Source: Methanobacteriota archaeon (GTDB lineage: Archaea > Thermoplasmatota > Poseidoniia > Poseidoniales > Poseidoniaceae). From it: a stretch of 41,178 bases of DNA. Shown here piece after piece: positions 7,957-19,022 of the stretch; position 1 is the first letter of the stretch; each line of letters starts with the position of its first letter. The position numbers were made by a program, and so were the translations under genes. The notes below the pieces were generated by a model. The model was not told the DNA's origin. It searched no databases and worked only from the letters and a program-made list of their open reading frames with translations. The DNA lies in NCBI GenBank assembly GCA_002698145.1, contig NZVG01000052.1, positions 39,115 to 80,292 of the forward strand, in the 5' to 3' direction.

Positions 7957-10415
7957 GGTTCAGCCTCCAAATAACCACCAAATGTGATGAGAATTGCTCC
8001 ATCTTGGTGCGTCAGTTGGTAGGTGTTGATTACCGATGATGGAACCCCCAGCGTTAGATTGTTCCAGCCAGGAGAGAGCGAATCGGTTAGATTCTGTAAG
8101 TCCCACTCTACATCTCCCAACGTCGAATGACGAAGCACCACGTCGGATGTACCGTTGTTGAACAATGCAATGGTAAGTTCCGTTGAGGTTGCAGTCCGAG
8201 GAGCGTCCCATAGCCGGATTGGTTCGCTGCCATCGTAAAGAATCAGGTTAGGACCCTTTTGGATTGAGAACTTTGTTGCAATCCCCTCATCTTGATAGCA
8301 ATGGATGTAAGTATTCGGTGCCAATTTGATCATCAAGACTTCGTCTGGACCAATGGAAGGAATTTTGGCTGCGGGACGCACTGAGATATTCCAATTCCAA
8401 ATTGCGCTACCGTTGTGGGGAGGTGTTACCAAGTTTTCATTGTCTGGGCACGAAGATTCGTTCTCTTGATACAACGTCGTACCTTCTTGATTGAACGGTG
8501 TTCCTATGGGGTGCTGTTCATCGATAAACCAGCCATCCTCCGACGCTGAAACGATGTGTGGCCAAGTGGAGTCAAATCCGACAACGAAGGTCGCATTGCC
8601 GAGTGCAACATTGCGCAAATACGACTGTACATTGTACGGAAGTGCCTGATCGACTCCATCCAAGCAGACAATGTTGTCAGTTGTCTCAAGCGTTTGGTTG
8701 AGCCCAACCTGGCCTTCAAGCCACAAGAACGGCATCCAATCGGAGCCTAAGTCCGGGAATGAGATATTAGCAGATTCTTCGAGATAGACATCGAGACAAG
8801 TAAGGACTTCTTCACCGCTACGTAGGTGATACCACTCTGCTCCGACTGAACCTGTCATGTTGGGGTGGATTGTGCCAATTTCCTGATGCTCAGTTTTATC
8901 GAAGGTTACATCGATTTGATAATCAAGGAACGTTGGTTGATGACTGGTGTTTTCATGCGTGAACAGAAGCTCAATTGAGGTTGCTTCACCAGGCTCCAAC
9001 TGACCATCGCAAATCTCCTCGCCGCAGGATAGTTCTGCTGTCCAAAGGGTGGTGCCAAGAATAGACCCAGCTACAGTGTAATTTCGATTTTCCATCGAGG
9101 GGTTTTCCAATGAAATCATCGCTGATGCGTTCCAAACATCATCAAGTTCAGCATAAACATCGACATCGAGCGAGTAGGTGGCTTCGGCATCCCAACGCTC
9201 AACAGGTTCGACCGGGAACTGTGAAGGAATCGCAAAGAGAATGGCAATAAACAGGACAAGACCCAAACGACGATGATTCTCTTCATTCAGTGGCCTGTCT
9301 CCATCAATCAAGACAGGAATTCGGGAATCTCCTCCCATGAAAAGAAGAAGTGGGATGGCGACCGACAACACTGGAATCCATATGGTGAACCCATTGAATG
9401 CATCGAAGATAAAGAGCGCAGCAGTAACGAGAAGCATGAACATCAGAATTTGCGTGCCTGAACTGCGTGCCTCTTGTATTCCCATTCGTGCAACGAGTAA
9501 ACGGCCTCCTGGGAAGGTCGGGATAGGTAGCATCAGCAACCAACCAACGAGGGTCAAGAAACCTGCTGCAAAGAAGAAAGGATGGCCCCAGTCAAGGGTT
9601 GTTTGGAACGAGGTATCGAAAGCTGTGCTGATCAATTCAATCAAAAACGGTGGGTTCGCACGGTAAGGTTCACCGGTCAAAAGATAGGCATCTGGTGCAA
9701 GGATGAGTCCAAGTGTCCAAAAGACAAAACCACTTACGAGCAAAACAATTGGTACCGATACGGATGTCCATGCCAAAGACTTGCGGTCAGGCCATGGCCG
9801 GGCGTCCATCCTCGGCAAGGTTGGAATAAAGAAGATACCAAAGGGCCAGATGAAAAAGGAAGTAGACAGGCCTGAAAAGAGCCACAACAAGACAGATGGA
9901 TCAGGAATGGGGAGTATGTGTCCGGTCCGAACGCCGAGTTTGGCTGAAATTCGAGTTTGAATGAACGAGGCGAGGAAGAGCGTAAAAAGAACAGGGAATG
10001 CAAAACCAATCAATGCATCAAGAAACTCAGATTCTACAAACCAGCCTCCGCTTGGTCTTCCATTCTCCATCCATCGAAGAGCGGAAAGAAGCAGTGTAAT
10101 GAGGGACGCACTCCACATGTAAATGTGAATTCTTGAGCCTGGAAATTGGTGGTGTGGAAGAGGGATTGTCGTTAGTTGGTCGACATCGCCGCGTTGAAGC
10201 CGTGCCATCCAGCCAAGACGTCCGAGATAGGAATTCAATTCGGGTAACTTTTCATCCGCTTGATCTGCTTCTATTTCCCACGTCGGCCACAAGCCTCCGA
10301 CATGGGAGCGTGTGGGAATATAGCGCTGGATTATTCCTTCAAGTAGGTCTTTTTGACTCCAAGCATCCTTGTGTACTGCGAGTGGAGAGGGTTCTTTTTC
10401 ATTCACGTTGGTCAT
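7953..10415 (-). CDS. Site-2-protease-like membrane protein (likely inactive) with large extracellular domain
   Basis: An 820-residue protein. Residues 1-95 are soluble. About eight hydrophobic segments follow between roughly 98 and 400, and then about 415 residues of β-rich, sequon-rich sequence that is probably extracellular. The membrane part follows the order of the EGY-like site-2 proteases: a helix where the zinc motif should be, then an LPIPDP loop (169-174), a Pro-rich loop before the next helix (about 196-210), and near 278-305 a helix opening with His-Pro and ending LPIPTFPGGR, matching the family's 'HP...NLLPxxxLDGGH'. The metal ligands appear lost: the HExxH position reads ASFIQT (149-154), and the Asp of LDGGH is replaced in FPGGR. 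The start ATG at 10415 has no clear Shine-Dalgarno. It is coupled to panE downstream. Function unknown; a non-proteolytic pseudoprotease is the best reading. Confidence 0.7.
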   Translation of the reverse strand: MTNVNEKEPSPLAVHKDAWSQKDLLEGIIQRYIPTRSHVGGLWPTWEIEADQADEKLPELNSYLGRLGWMARLQRGDVDQLTTIPLPHHQFPGSRIHIYMWSASLITLLLSALRWMENGRPSGGWFVESEFLDALIGFAFPVLFTLFLASFIQTRISAKLGVRTGHILPIPDPSVLLWLFSGLSTSFFIWPFGIFFIPTLPRMDARPWPDRKSLAWTSVSVPIVLLVSGFVFWTLGLILAPDAYLLTGEPYRANPPFLIELISTAFDTSFQTTLDWGHPFFFAAGFLTLVGWLLMLPIPTFPGGRLLVARMGIQEARSSGTQILMFMLLVTAALFIFDAFNGFTIWIPVLSVAIPLLLFMGGDSRIPVLIDGDRPLNEENHRRLGLVLFIAILFAIPSQFPVEPVERWDAEATYSLDVDVYAELDDVWNASAMISLENPSMENRNYTVAGSILGTTLWTAELSCGEEICDGQLEPGEATSIELLFTHENTSHQPTFLDYQIDVTFDKTEHQEIGTIHPNMTGSVGAEWYHLRSGEEVLTCLDVYLEESANISFPDLGSDWMPFLWLEGQVGLNQTLETTDNIVCLDGVDQALPYNVQSYLRNVALGNATFVVGFDSTWPHIVSASEDGWFIDEQHPIGTPFNQEGTTLYQENESSCPDNENLVTPPHNGSAIWNWNISVRPAAKIPSIGPDEVLMIKLAPNTYIHCYQDEGIATKFSIQKGPNLILYDGSEPIRLWDAPRTATSTELTIALFNNGTSDVVLRHSTLGDVEWDLQNLTDSLSPGWNNLTLGVPSSVINTYQLTHQDGAILITFGGYLEAEP

Positions 10416-10493
10416 GAAACTTGGGCCCCCTTAGAGAGAACTGCGCACCACTCCCACATCAATCATGCCCTTTTTTCAGAGCGGTGAATGGAC

Positions 10494-11111
10494 TCACTTG
10501 TTCTTGAATCGCTTAAGCCGGAAAGTCTCTTCACGTTCCATTTCTTCAAGTCTTAGTTGAATGAAGACCTTTGCTTCCTCCAATTCAGGAATGACCTTGA
10601 ATTCGAGTGCGTTTACACGACGTTTCGTTGCTTCGATTTCTTCAAGAAGGCGCTTTAGAGTGGCTTCCATTTCAGCGGCTGTTACCATCTTTTCGATCAA
10701 TTCACTAAAACTGTCGCTCGCTTCATCGATGTACGGTGATGAACCAATAAAACCGACTCCACGTTCGGCGAAGGTTGACTTGAGATTGGTACCGCTTACG
10801 CTGGGAACAACAACTCCCATAATGTTGCGTCGTTCGACTTCAACCTCTGGATGCGCACTGTTTGCAATTGCAGCTGCTCGTACAGCCAAACCCCCTTCGA
10901 TGGCATTCGCAAGGTCGATTCTTTGTTTTGCTAAGCGAAATGCTTCGGTAATCTCACGCTTTGCTTCAATCATCTCAGCAAGGAGTTGGCGGAACTCATG
11001 AAAGAGACCATCACGCTTCATTTTGAGAAGTTTGTAACCGTTTTTGGTTTGCTTGATGCGACCCTTGAGTTTAATCAACTCGCTGCGGGTTGGTTTGATG
11101 TCAAGCGCCAT
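10494..11111 (-). CDS. atpD: A/V-type ATP synthase subunit D
   Basis: Central-stalk coiled-coil subunit that transmits rotation between the A3B3 head and the membrane ring. The 205-residue product has the family N-terminus (MALDIKPTRSELIKLKGR) and a long C-terminal helix with the 'RRVNALEFKVIP' element near residue 165. Both are typical of archaeal subunit D. A good Shine-Dalgarno (GAGGTG) lies six bases before the ATG. It is the last gene of the ATPase operon, 16 bases after subunit B. No subunit G gene follows. Confidence 0.95.
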   Translation of the reverse strand: MALDIKPTRSELIKLKGRIKQTKNGYKLLKMKRDGLFHEFRQLLAEMIEAKREITEAFRLAKQRIDLANAIEGGLAVRAAAIANSAHPEVEVERRNIMGVVVPSVSGTNLKSTFAERGVGFIGSSPYIDEASDSFSELIEKMVTAAEMEATLKRLLEEIEATKRRVNALEFKVIPELEEAKVFIQLRLEEMEREETFRLKRFKNK

Positions 11112-11127
11112 GGTTTCACCTCAAAAA

Positions 11128-12507
11128 TCAAGCCTTGTTCTCTGGATGATACTTCTCAATCCACTTTTGGTCGAGACGTACCAGATACTTGGTGTCAATC
11201 GATGACATCAATTCCCAACACAGGTCAAGAGTTTCATCAATGGAGCGGTCTTCATCACGAGATTGTCGCAGGAAGCGGTCTTCAAACACGCCAGAGAAGT
11301 CCAGCAGTTGCTTGTCACGTTCGTTCAATGCATCTTCACCGACAATTGCTACAAGACCACGAAGTTCACGGCCTTGCGCGTATGCAGCATACATCTGGTC
11401 CGATACAGACTTGTGGTCTTCACGGGTTGTGTCAGCACCGATGCAGGAACCCATCAGTCGTGAGAGCGATGGGAGAACGTTGATCGGTGGGTAGATGCCT
11501 TGTTGGTGAAGTTCACGGGAAATAACGATTTGTCCTTCTGTGATGTATCCTGACAAGTCAGGAATCGGGTGCGTAATGTCGTCACCAGGCATGGTAAGAA
11601 TTGGGAATTGAGTGATCGACCCTTTCTTGCCCTTAACGATTCCAGCACGCTCGTAAAGCATTGCAAGGTCAGTGTACATGTATCCTGGATATCCTCGTCG
11701 TCCGGGAACTTCTTCACGTGCGGCACCAATTTGACGAAGTGCATCACAATAGTTGGTCATGTCTGTGTAGATGACCAGAACGTGGTAATCGTGTTCAAAC
11801 GCGAGGTATTCGGCGGCAGTCAATGCGAGTCGAGGCGTAATGATTCGCTCAACAGCAGGGTCGTCAGCAAGGTTGACGAACAATGCGGCGTTCTCAAGCG
11901 CACCGGTTCGCTCCAAGTCGGACCGGAAGAAATTGTATTCCTCTGCAGTAATACCCATCGCACAGAATACAACAATGAACTGTTCGTCGCTGCCCTTCAG
12001 TTTTGCTTGCCGAGCAATTTGCAAGGCGATGTCGTTGTGTGGTAGACCCGATGCTGAGAAAATTGGCAACTTTTGGCCACGAACGAGTGTCGTACAGCAG
12101 TCGATTGCAGAAATTCCTGTTTGAATGAAGTCGTGAGGACTCTGTCGGCTGAATGGGTTGATTGCAGCACCGATAATGTCAGCATTCTCTTCAGCAACGA
12201 TGTCAGGTCCACCATCGCGAGGACGCCCAGCGCCATCGAGAATTCGTCCAACGAGGTCCTTGCTGACGGGGAGTTTGAAAACATCCCCCATGAACGTAAC
12301 ACCGGCTGTTCGATCAATCTTCGCTGTTCCTTCGAAAACTTGGACAATCACAAGATCGTCGGATGTGTCCAATACTTGTCCGTTTTTGATGGATCCGTCA
12401 TCGAGACGGATGGTTACGATTTCACCAAATGCAACTGGTTCGGTCTTGTTCAAGAAAACGAGTGGTCCCTTGACGTCGGTAATGGTTCGGTATTCTTTTC
12501 CTGTCAT
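11128..12507 (-). CDS. atpB: A/V-type ATP synthase subunit B
   Basis: Non-catalytic nucleotide-binding subunit of the A3B3 head. The 459 residues match the usual length. The sequence shows the β-barrel start, the '[13 protein letters not shown]' turn, the '[20 protein letters not shown]' block, and '[12 protein letters not shown]' where subunit A would have its P-loop. The conserved '[13 protein letters not shown]' and '[13 protein letters not shown]' segments are also present. The absence of a GxxxxGKT P-loop is normal for B. The Shine-Dalgarno AGGACGTGAT precedes the ATG by three bases. It lies 11 bases after the subunit A stop. Confidence 0.97.
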   Translation of the reverse strand: MTGKEYRTITDVKGPLVFLNKTEPVAFGEIVTIRLDDGSIKNGQVLDTSDDLVIVQVFEGTAKIDRTAGVTFMGDVFKLPVSKDLVGRILDGAGRPRDGGPDIVAEENADIIGAAINPFSRQSPHDFIQTGISAIDCCTTLVRGQKLPIFSASGLPHNDIALQIARQAKLKGSDEQFIVVFCAMGITAEEYNFFRSDLERTGALENAALFVNLADDPAVERIITPRLALTAAEYLAFEHDYHVLVIYTDMTNYCDALRQIGAAREEVPGRRGYPGYMYTDLAMLYERAGIVKGKKGSITQFPILTMPGDDITHPIPDLSGYITEGQIVISRELHQQGIYPPINVLPSLSRLMGSCIGADTTREDHKSVSDQMYAAYAQGRELRGLVAIVGEDALNERDKQLLDFSGVFEDRFLRQSRDEDRSIDETLDLCWELMSSIDTKYLVRLDQKWIEKYHPENKA

Positions 12508-12518
12508 GATATCACGTC

Positions 12519-14258
<1,740 letters not shown>

Positions 14259-14282
14259 GTTGTTTTCCTCCATTTTGGAACA

Positions 14283-14582
14283 TCATTTCCATAGGTCGAC
14301 TCCGATTGCTCTTCGAATGGTTTCTCGGAGCGTATTGTCTTCTTCCGTTCCGATTCCAAGAACCGTCGGCGAGACAGAACCAGACAATTGCAAGCGCAAT
14401 CGATCTGGCAAGGATGCGAGAACTGCGGAGTCAACCACAACAATTCCAACATCCTTTGAGTTGAGAAGGTCGCGGAACACTTTGATGCGTTCCTCTTCAC
14501 CTTCTGGATTGTAAAGTGTCGATATTCCAGCAAGCTGGAATCCGAGTGTAAATTCTGGTGTTCCTACGACTGCAATTTCCAT
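14283..14582 (-). CDS. atpF: A/V-type ATP synthase subunit F
   Basis: Small central-stalk subunit (99 residues) that sits beside subunit D. The N-terminus (MEIAVVGTPEFTLGFQLAG) and the DVGIVVVD strand near residues 48-55 give the expected CheY-like α/β fold of subunit F. The C-terminal helix carries TLRETIRRAIG. The Shine-Dalgarno AGGTGA lies five bases before the ATG. The gene lies between C and A, as in other archaeal operons. Confidence 0.95.
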   Translation of the reverse strand: MEIAVVGTPEFTLGFQLAGISTLYNPEGEEERIKVFRDLLNSKDVGIVVVDSAVLASLPDRLRLQLSGSVSPTVLGIGTEEDNTLRETIRRAIGVDLWK

Positions 14583-14591
14583 ATTTTCACC

Positions 14592-15629
14592 TTATAGAAT
14601 GTGAGCCTCAAGGATATCAGGCGGCAAACCTGCAAGTCGGCCACGAACGATCATTCGGAGGTCTGTGACTTCCTTGACCTTCATGGCGATGTAATAGACA
14701 ATCGGTAGAGCAGATACAGGATGGAGGTAGCTCATCTTTTGCATCTGCGCGTATTCTCTTGCGTGAAGCCAGGTGACGACCGCATCGAGAGAACGTTCCT
14801 TTTCCGAGGTTTTCAAGGCATCTTCGAAACCAGCGATGTCAAACTTCGTGTTGTTTCTCAAAACGTCCATCATAGCGCTTCGACCACCGTTTGCAACGGA
14901 AGATAGGGCGCGCTGTGGCATCAAGCGCCCACCGGGAAGGAGCTCCTCAAACAGAGCGTTCCCTTCAATCTGGAAAGCAGATGCTTCAAGGACGTTCAAG
15001 ATGTTTCGATGGTCTATTTCGGTTGCGAGTATGTTTCGCAAATAGCGAGAATCGTTTCCGCTGTGCCCAAGTGCCTTCAACGAGGCAGCGAAGTAATGGC
15101 GATCGAGCGCGTCTTCATAATGAGAGAGGCGGGCGTCTTCAGGGAGATTCAGGAGTGCTGAACCAAACGATTTGCGGCGCATTTGTTGTGCGGCTGAACG
15201 AAGGTCATCTGAACTCTCAAGGATTTTGATCCATGGCGTATTGATTTCATTCAAATCCGGTAGGATGTCCTTGCTGAGTTTTTCCGACTCAATTCCATTT
15301 GCTACGGCACGTAGTACTGCTTTTGCGTTCTGGTACTCGTACCGACTGGAATAGATTTGGACAACCTTTCGAACCTTACCCCGGCAATGCGAGAGCATGT
15401 TGTCAAGTTCGTTCTCGAGGTTGTGTGTCAGAGCAGCCTCAACGAGATCGCCTCCAGTGTAACGGGACGCATAGAGATTGATTTCGTTTTGATATCCGCT
15501 TTCGGCAACGGTGTTCGTCAACTGGTCCGGCGATTGACTGATGAGTTGTCGCAATCGGGCTTTGTCCATCAATGCTTGGCGCCGAGCCTTTGCTCGTGAC
15601 GCTACATATGGTACGTTACCCGAAAACAT
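14592..15629 (-). CDS. atpC: A/V-type ATP synthase subunit C
   Basis: Helical funnel subunit (V-ATPase subunit d homologue) that couples the central stalk to the membrane ring. The product is about 345 residues and almost entirely helical. The N-terminal 'YVASRAKARRQALM' and the C-terminal 'RMIVRGRLAGLPPDILEAHIL' elements are typical of the family. Two ATGs compete, 15635 and 15629. GAGGG overlaps the subunit E stop and has better spacing (6 bases) to the second, which is used here. Confidence 0.93.
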   Translation of the reverse strand: MFSGNVPYVASRAKARRQALMDKARLRQLISQSPDQLTNTVAESGYQNEINLYASRYTGGDLVEAALTHNLENELDNMLSHCRGKVRKVVQIYSSRYEYQNAKAVLRAVANGIESEKLSKDILPDLNEINTPWIKILESSDDLRSAAQQMRRKSFGSALLNLPEDARLSHYEDALDRHYFAASLKALGHSGNDSRYLRNILATEIDHRNILNVLEASAFQIEGNALFEELLPGGRLMPQRALSSVANGGRSAMMDVLRNNTKFDIAGFEDALKTSEKERSLDAVVTWLHAREYAQMQKMSYLHPVSALPIVYYIAMKVKEVTDLRMIVRGRLAGLPPDILEAHIL

Positions 15630-15638
15630 CCTCATCCC

Positions 15639-16202
15639 TCATCCAAACAGTGTTTCATTGATTGCAGCACGTTCTTCGGTCCATGTACGGTCAAGAAGCG
15701 AGTCGAATCGGAAATCAAACGATACCGATCCATCTGCGGCTTCCATCATAAATCCGCCCAAGCCATCGATTTCATCACCGATGGTTCGAGAACCTGCTTC
15801 TTTCTTTAGTGCGGCAGCATCGACGGATACCGGTCGAATAACGAAATCCTTTCCAGAGACATCTTCGGCTCGCTTGAGCAGGGACTTCAGGAGCGTAGCA
15901 CGCCCTTTCATGCCTGGGTCAGCAAGTTGTGACTTCGCTGCATCGTACGTGGCATCGAGGACGCCACGGCGAGCAATAAGCAGTTCTTTCTGGTTGCCTT
16001 GACGTGCGCTGGCAACCATCTCTTGCGAGATTTGTTGCGCTTCACGCTCGGCTCTGGCTTGGGCTTCATCACGAATCGATGTTGCCTTGGATTCAGCTTC
16101 TCCGACAATTGTCTTTGCTTCTGCTTTCGCTTCTTTGAGCATTGCTTTTGCCTGAGCTTCCGCAGAGGCAGCAATGTCCTTCGCAAGTGTTTCAAGTGTC
16201 AT
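15639..16202 (-). CDS. atpE: A/V-type ATP synthase subunit E
   Basis: Peripheral stalk subunit that pairs with subunit H to hold the A3B3 head static. The N-terminal half (about residues 1-85) is an Ala/Glu/Lys/Gln-rich helix for a right-handed coiled coil. The C-terminal half is the globular head-binding domain ('FVIRPVSVDAAALKKEAG', then a Gly-rich 'DEIDGLGGFMM' turn). The ATG at 16202 is preferred over one seven codons upstream because AAGGAGATGAT lies just before it. From this start the protein is 187 residues. Confidence 0.93.
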   Translation of the reverse strand: MTLETLAKDIAASAEAQAKAMLKEAKAEAKTIVGEAESKATSIRDEAQARAEREAQQISQEMVASARQGNQKELLIARRGVLDATYDAAKSQLADPGMKGRATLLKSLLKRAEDVSGKDFVIRPVSVDAAALKKEAGSRTIGDEIDGLGGFMMEAADGSVSFDFRFDSLLDRTWTEERAAINETLFG

Positions 16203-16252
16203 AGTATCATCTCCTTCAGTCAAACAGAACGCGTCTGTTTCGGAGCCAATCT

Positions 16253-16552
16253 TCAGAGGAAGAGTGGCAATGCACCGAGAATAACAATCGACTCAGGAAG
16301 AGCCGTGAAGATGAGTGCAGGACCAAACTTGGATCCGTCTTCTGCAATCATTCCGACAGCAGCGCTACCGATAGCGGCCTGGGAAATTCCAGCGCCAACG
16401 GCTGCAAGTCCCAATGCAATACCAGCGCCGAGTGGGGTTCCCCAGTCGGTCGGTGCATCGTGACTATCGGCGGCTGCGCCCTGAGCGATCAGGACGAGTG
16501 CGCCAAGTACAATCATCATTCGTAGGCTTGTTTTTAGGGTATTCTTGTTCAT
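16253..16552 (-). CDS. atpK: A/V-type ATP synthase proteolipid subunit K (c-ring)
   Basis: Ion-translocating ring subunit. The 99 residues start with a hydrophobic leader-like segment (about 10-28, ending AAADS). One hairpin of two membrane helices follows: 41-69, Gly/Ala-rich with Q58, and 77-99 with LPES around E87. E87 is the expected ion-binding carboxylate. The protein ends almost immediately after the second helix. The leader may be cleaved, as seen in some other archaeal c-subunits. The Shine-Dalgarno GGAGGT lies seven bases before the ATG. Ser follows the Glu and a Gln is in helix one, which recalls Na+-binding rings, but the Tyr of that signature is not evident. Confidence 0.95.
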   Translation of the reverse strand: MNKNTLKTSLRMMIVLGALVLIAQGAAADSHDAPTDWGTPLGAGIALGLAAVGAGISQAAIGSAAVGMIAEDGSKFGPALIFTALPESIVILGALPLFL

Positions 16553-16581
16553 TTTTCTACCTCCATTTTATGTCCAGTGGA

Positions 16582-18618
16582 CTATGCTTTCCCCTCCACG
16601 TGGAGAGGTTGGCCACCCAGCGGGGAAAACGCCCTGCCGGAGCCATCGTAAAACTTGCCCATCCATTCCACAAAGTGGAGACGGGCTGCGTGAATTGTTG
16701 GTGAAAGAAGTCCAAGCGCAATCGCAAACACTTGGATGCCAATCCAGAGAAGGAAGAAAACAGGGACGAGCGCATAGTCGCCTGCTGTGATGGCGTCTCT
16801 CATGGATGCAAAGCCCATGTCGTTGCTGATCTCAGCAATCTTGACACCTGCGACACCGACAGCCATGATTCGCAGGTAGGAGAGCGTGTTTGCAAGGAGG
16901 CCGAAGGTTTCGATTGGTCCCATGATGACGCCACCAGCCCATCCGAAGCCTTCGAAGACTGCAAGTGCGACGATGAGAAGAAGAACGCCTGCAATAAGCA
17001 CGTAGGCAGGGATGGTACCAACCAACAACTCGTTTTTGCCCTTCATGAATCCATAAATGTGTAGGAATCCTCCGCAAAGAATCATCATCCAGCTGCCTTT
17101 CTCAAAGAAGGCTGCAACGATTCCGTGACCTTTCAAGACGTTGAAGAATCCGATAATATATCCAATGAGGAGGTGAAGTGCTCCGATGTAAACAGACAGA
17201 AGGACGTAGTCGGTGAGTGCGCTGTCAGCTCGGTGGAATGGCACATAGGTGTGTCCGAGTCCAAGTGCTTTCCCGATGCCACTCGATTTGAATCCGTAGG
17301 TCAAATCTTTTGTCCAGGCATAGAATCCTTCCAAAGGCGACCACGATTCATCCCAAATGAATCCAAAGCCTTCTGCGAAGAGGAAACCCCAAATCATGCA
17401 CCAAATACCCATCCATAGAAGAACAGTTGTTGCATTCTTACCCATTGGCTCTTTTGCAAATGGAAGCGAGCGAAGCCACAATGCAAGGAGTACAATGACA
17501 AATCCGTAACCGAAGTCGCCAAGAATCAAGCCATAGAGGAGCGGGAGTGTGATCATGATCATCGTCGTTGGCTCAAAAGTACCGTATTTTGGCCGTCCGA
17601 CCAGATCAACTACAAGTTCGAATGGCTCGGCAGCGCTGCCGTTCTGGTAAGCGATTGGAGGCTCAGGTTCAGCGTGATGGTCATCGTGGCCACCGTGATG
17701 ATGGTCGTCAACATGCTCTTCAATCTCGAGGTGGGAGACCATGCTCTTGAGTTTCGAGCGAGCTTTGCTCTCGTTTTCTGTGGGGACCCATGCGTCGAGT
17801 GCGAAGGCTTGGTTGGATACTGCAAGTGAGGTTGGTGATGTGAAAATAGCGTCTTCTCGCTGGAGATATTCCTCAGCAATAACAAGATTAGAACCGTGTT
17901 CTGTGGCCCACTTATCGAGTTTCTTCTGGTTGCTCTCCATTGCGGATTGTGCATTCTCGATGCTTTTGCGTGCGTCGCTTGCTCGCTCAGCTGGCTTGCC
18001 TTCTCCGGATGGTAATTGGATGACTTTGGCGTTGAGTTCCGCAAGTGCCATCTGAACTTCAGCAGCCTTGTTAGGAGCACATGCAACTGCGACCAGACCT
18101 GCAGGTGCCAGAAATTCAACATCGTTCTTGAGGTCTGCAAAGACCTTGGCTGCCTTCGATGAATTTGCTGTTTCTGCGACATAGACCTCAACGCCTGAAT
18201 AGCCGGTGAGCAAATCAAGTGATATGTTCAAAGGCGCCAGCTTTTCAAAAACTCGCACTTGATCTTCGAGGCTAGCAATCTCGGTTTCAGCCTCTCGAAT
18301 TGCTTCGATGTATGATAGTGCTTTGTCGACTTCAGATTCGAAGGTATCGACCATGGTTTTGGCAGCAGATGCAGATGATGCTCCCTTAGCGTTGAAAACC
18401 GAGACGTTGCTTCGGACAGCTCGGACTTTGAGAAGAAGAGCGCTAATCTTGTCTGCATCATCGCTTTGAATGGCGCGTCCAACACCAATGCCCTCTTCGA
18501 ATTGCGTGTAGTCCTCGATGTGAACACATCCCAAATCGGAACAAGCACGGACAATATCTGCCATGGCGTCAACAGGTGCTGCTAACGTCATTCGAGACAT
18601 TGGAACCGTCGAGAACAT
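16582..18618 (-). CDS. atpI: A/V-type ATP synthase subunit I (a-subunit)
   Basis: Membrane stator subunit forming the ion half-channels (678 residues). The N-terminal cytosolic arm (about 1-335) contains coiled-coil hairpins. The C-terminal part (about 350-660) has seven to eight membrane helices. The essential Arg lies in LSYLRIMAVG (about R583). A His/Asp-rich stretch at residues 302-315, with eight His in fourteen residues, sits just before the membrane domain and is not a normal conserved element. The start ATG has a Shine-Dalgarno GAGGTGAT that overlaps the stop codon of the preceding subunit H gene. Confidence 0.96.
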   Translation of the reverse strand: MFSTVPMSRMTLAAPVDAMADIVRACSDLGCVHIEDYTQFEEGIGVGRAIQSDDADKISALLLKVRAVRSNVSVFNAKGASSASAAKTMVDTFESEVDKALSYIEAIREAETEIASLEDQVRVFEKLAPLNISLDLLTGYSGVEVYVAETANSSKAAKVFADLKNDVEFLAPAGLVAVACAPNKAAEVQMALAELNAKVIQLPSGEGKPAERASDARKSIENAQSAMESNQKKLDKWATEHGSNLVIAEEYLQREDAIFTSPTSLAVSNQAFALDAWVPTENESKARSKLKSMVSHLEIEEHVDDHHHGGHDDHHAEPEPPIAYQNGSAAEPFELVVDLVGRPKYGTFEPTTMIMITLPLLYGLILGDFGYGFVIVLLALWLRSLPFAKEPMGKNATTVLLWMGIWCMIWGFLFAEGFGFIWDESWSPLEGFYAWTKDLTYGFKSSGIGKALGLGHTYVPFHRADSALTDYVLLSVYIGALHLLIGYIIGFFNVLKGHGIVAAFFEKGSWMMILCGGFLHIYGFMKGKNELLVGTIPAYVLIAGVLLLIVALAVFEGFGWAGGVIMGPIETFGLLANTLSYLRIMAVGVAGVKIAEISNDMGFASMRDAITAGDYALVPVFFLLWIGIQVFAIALGLLSPTIHAARLHFVEWMGKFYDGSGRAFSPLGGQPLHVEGKA

Positions 18619-18627
18619 GATATCACC

Positions 18628-18945
18628 TCATTGGTTGAGTAATCGTTCGACGATGAGTGCGACGGCTGCATCTTGTTTGGAACCTGCATCGGATTCGACA
18701 GATTTGACGGCTTTTGCTCCGTCTTTCTGGACAGTGTTGACGTTCTTCATCGCAGCTTCCTTTGCAGCATCGAGTGTTGACTGAATCGATGTTTGGGCCT
18801 CCTCGGTTGCTTGTGCGACGAGATCGGCTGCATCCTTGCGTGCATCACTGAGGATGCGACTGGATTCGGATTGAGCATCGGAAAGTGTCTGTTCAGCAGC
18901 CTGCTCGGCTTTTTTTATGCTTTGAAGGACTTTTTCCATTCCCAT
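18628..18945 (-). CDS. atpH: A/V-type ATP synthase subunit H (peripheral stalk)
   Basis: Small, nearly all-helical protein of about 105 residues, rich in Ala, Glu, Gln and Ser with heptad-like spacing. This fits archaeal AhaH, which forms the peripheral-stalk coiled coil with subunit E. Its sequence alone is low complexity, so the call leans on its position as the first gene of the operon before I and K, exactly as in methanogen aha operons. The ATG at 18945 is used; a GTG at 18954 and an ATG at 18939 are alternatives. The 77 bases upstream contain a CATAAA stretch that might serve as a promoter element. Confidence 0.85.
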   Translation of the reverse strand: MGMEKVLQSIKKAEQAAEQTLSDAQSESSRILSDARKDAADLVAQATEEAQTSIQSTLDAAKEAAMKNVNTVQKDGAKAVKSVESDAGSKQDAAVALIVERLLNQ

Positions 18946-19022
18946 AACAACCACTATGAATTTCCCACCAAGAGGGGGTTTATGAGGCTAATGGAGTCTT
19001 CCGTTCATTGAAATTGACCGGC

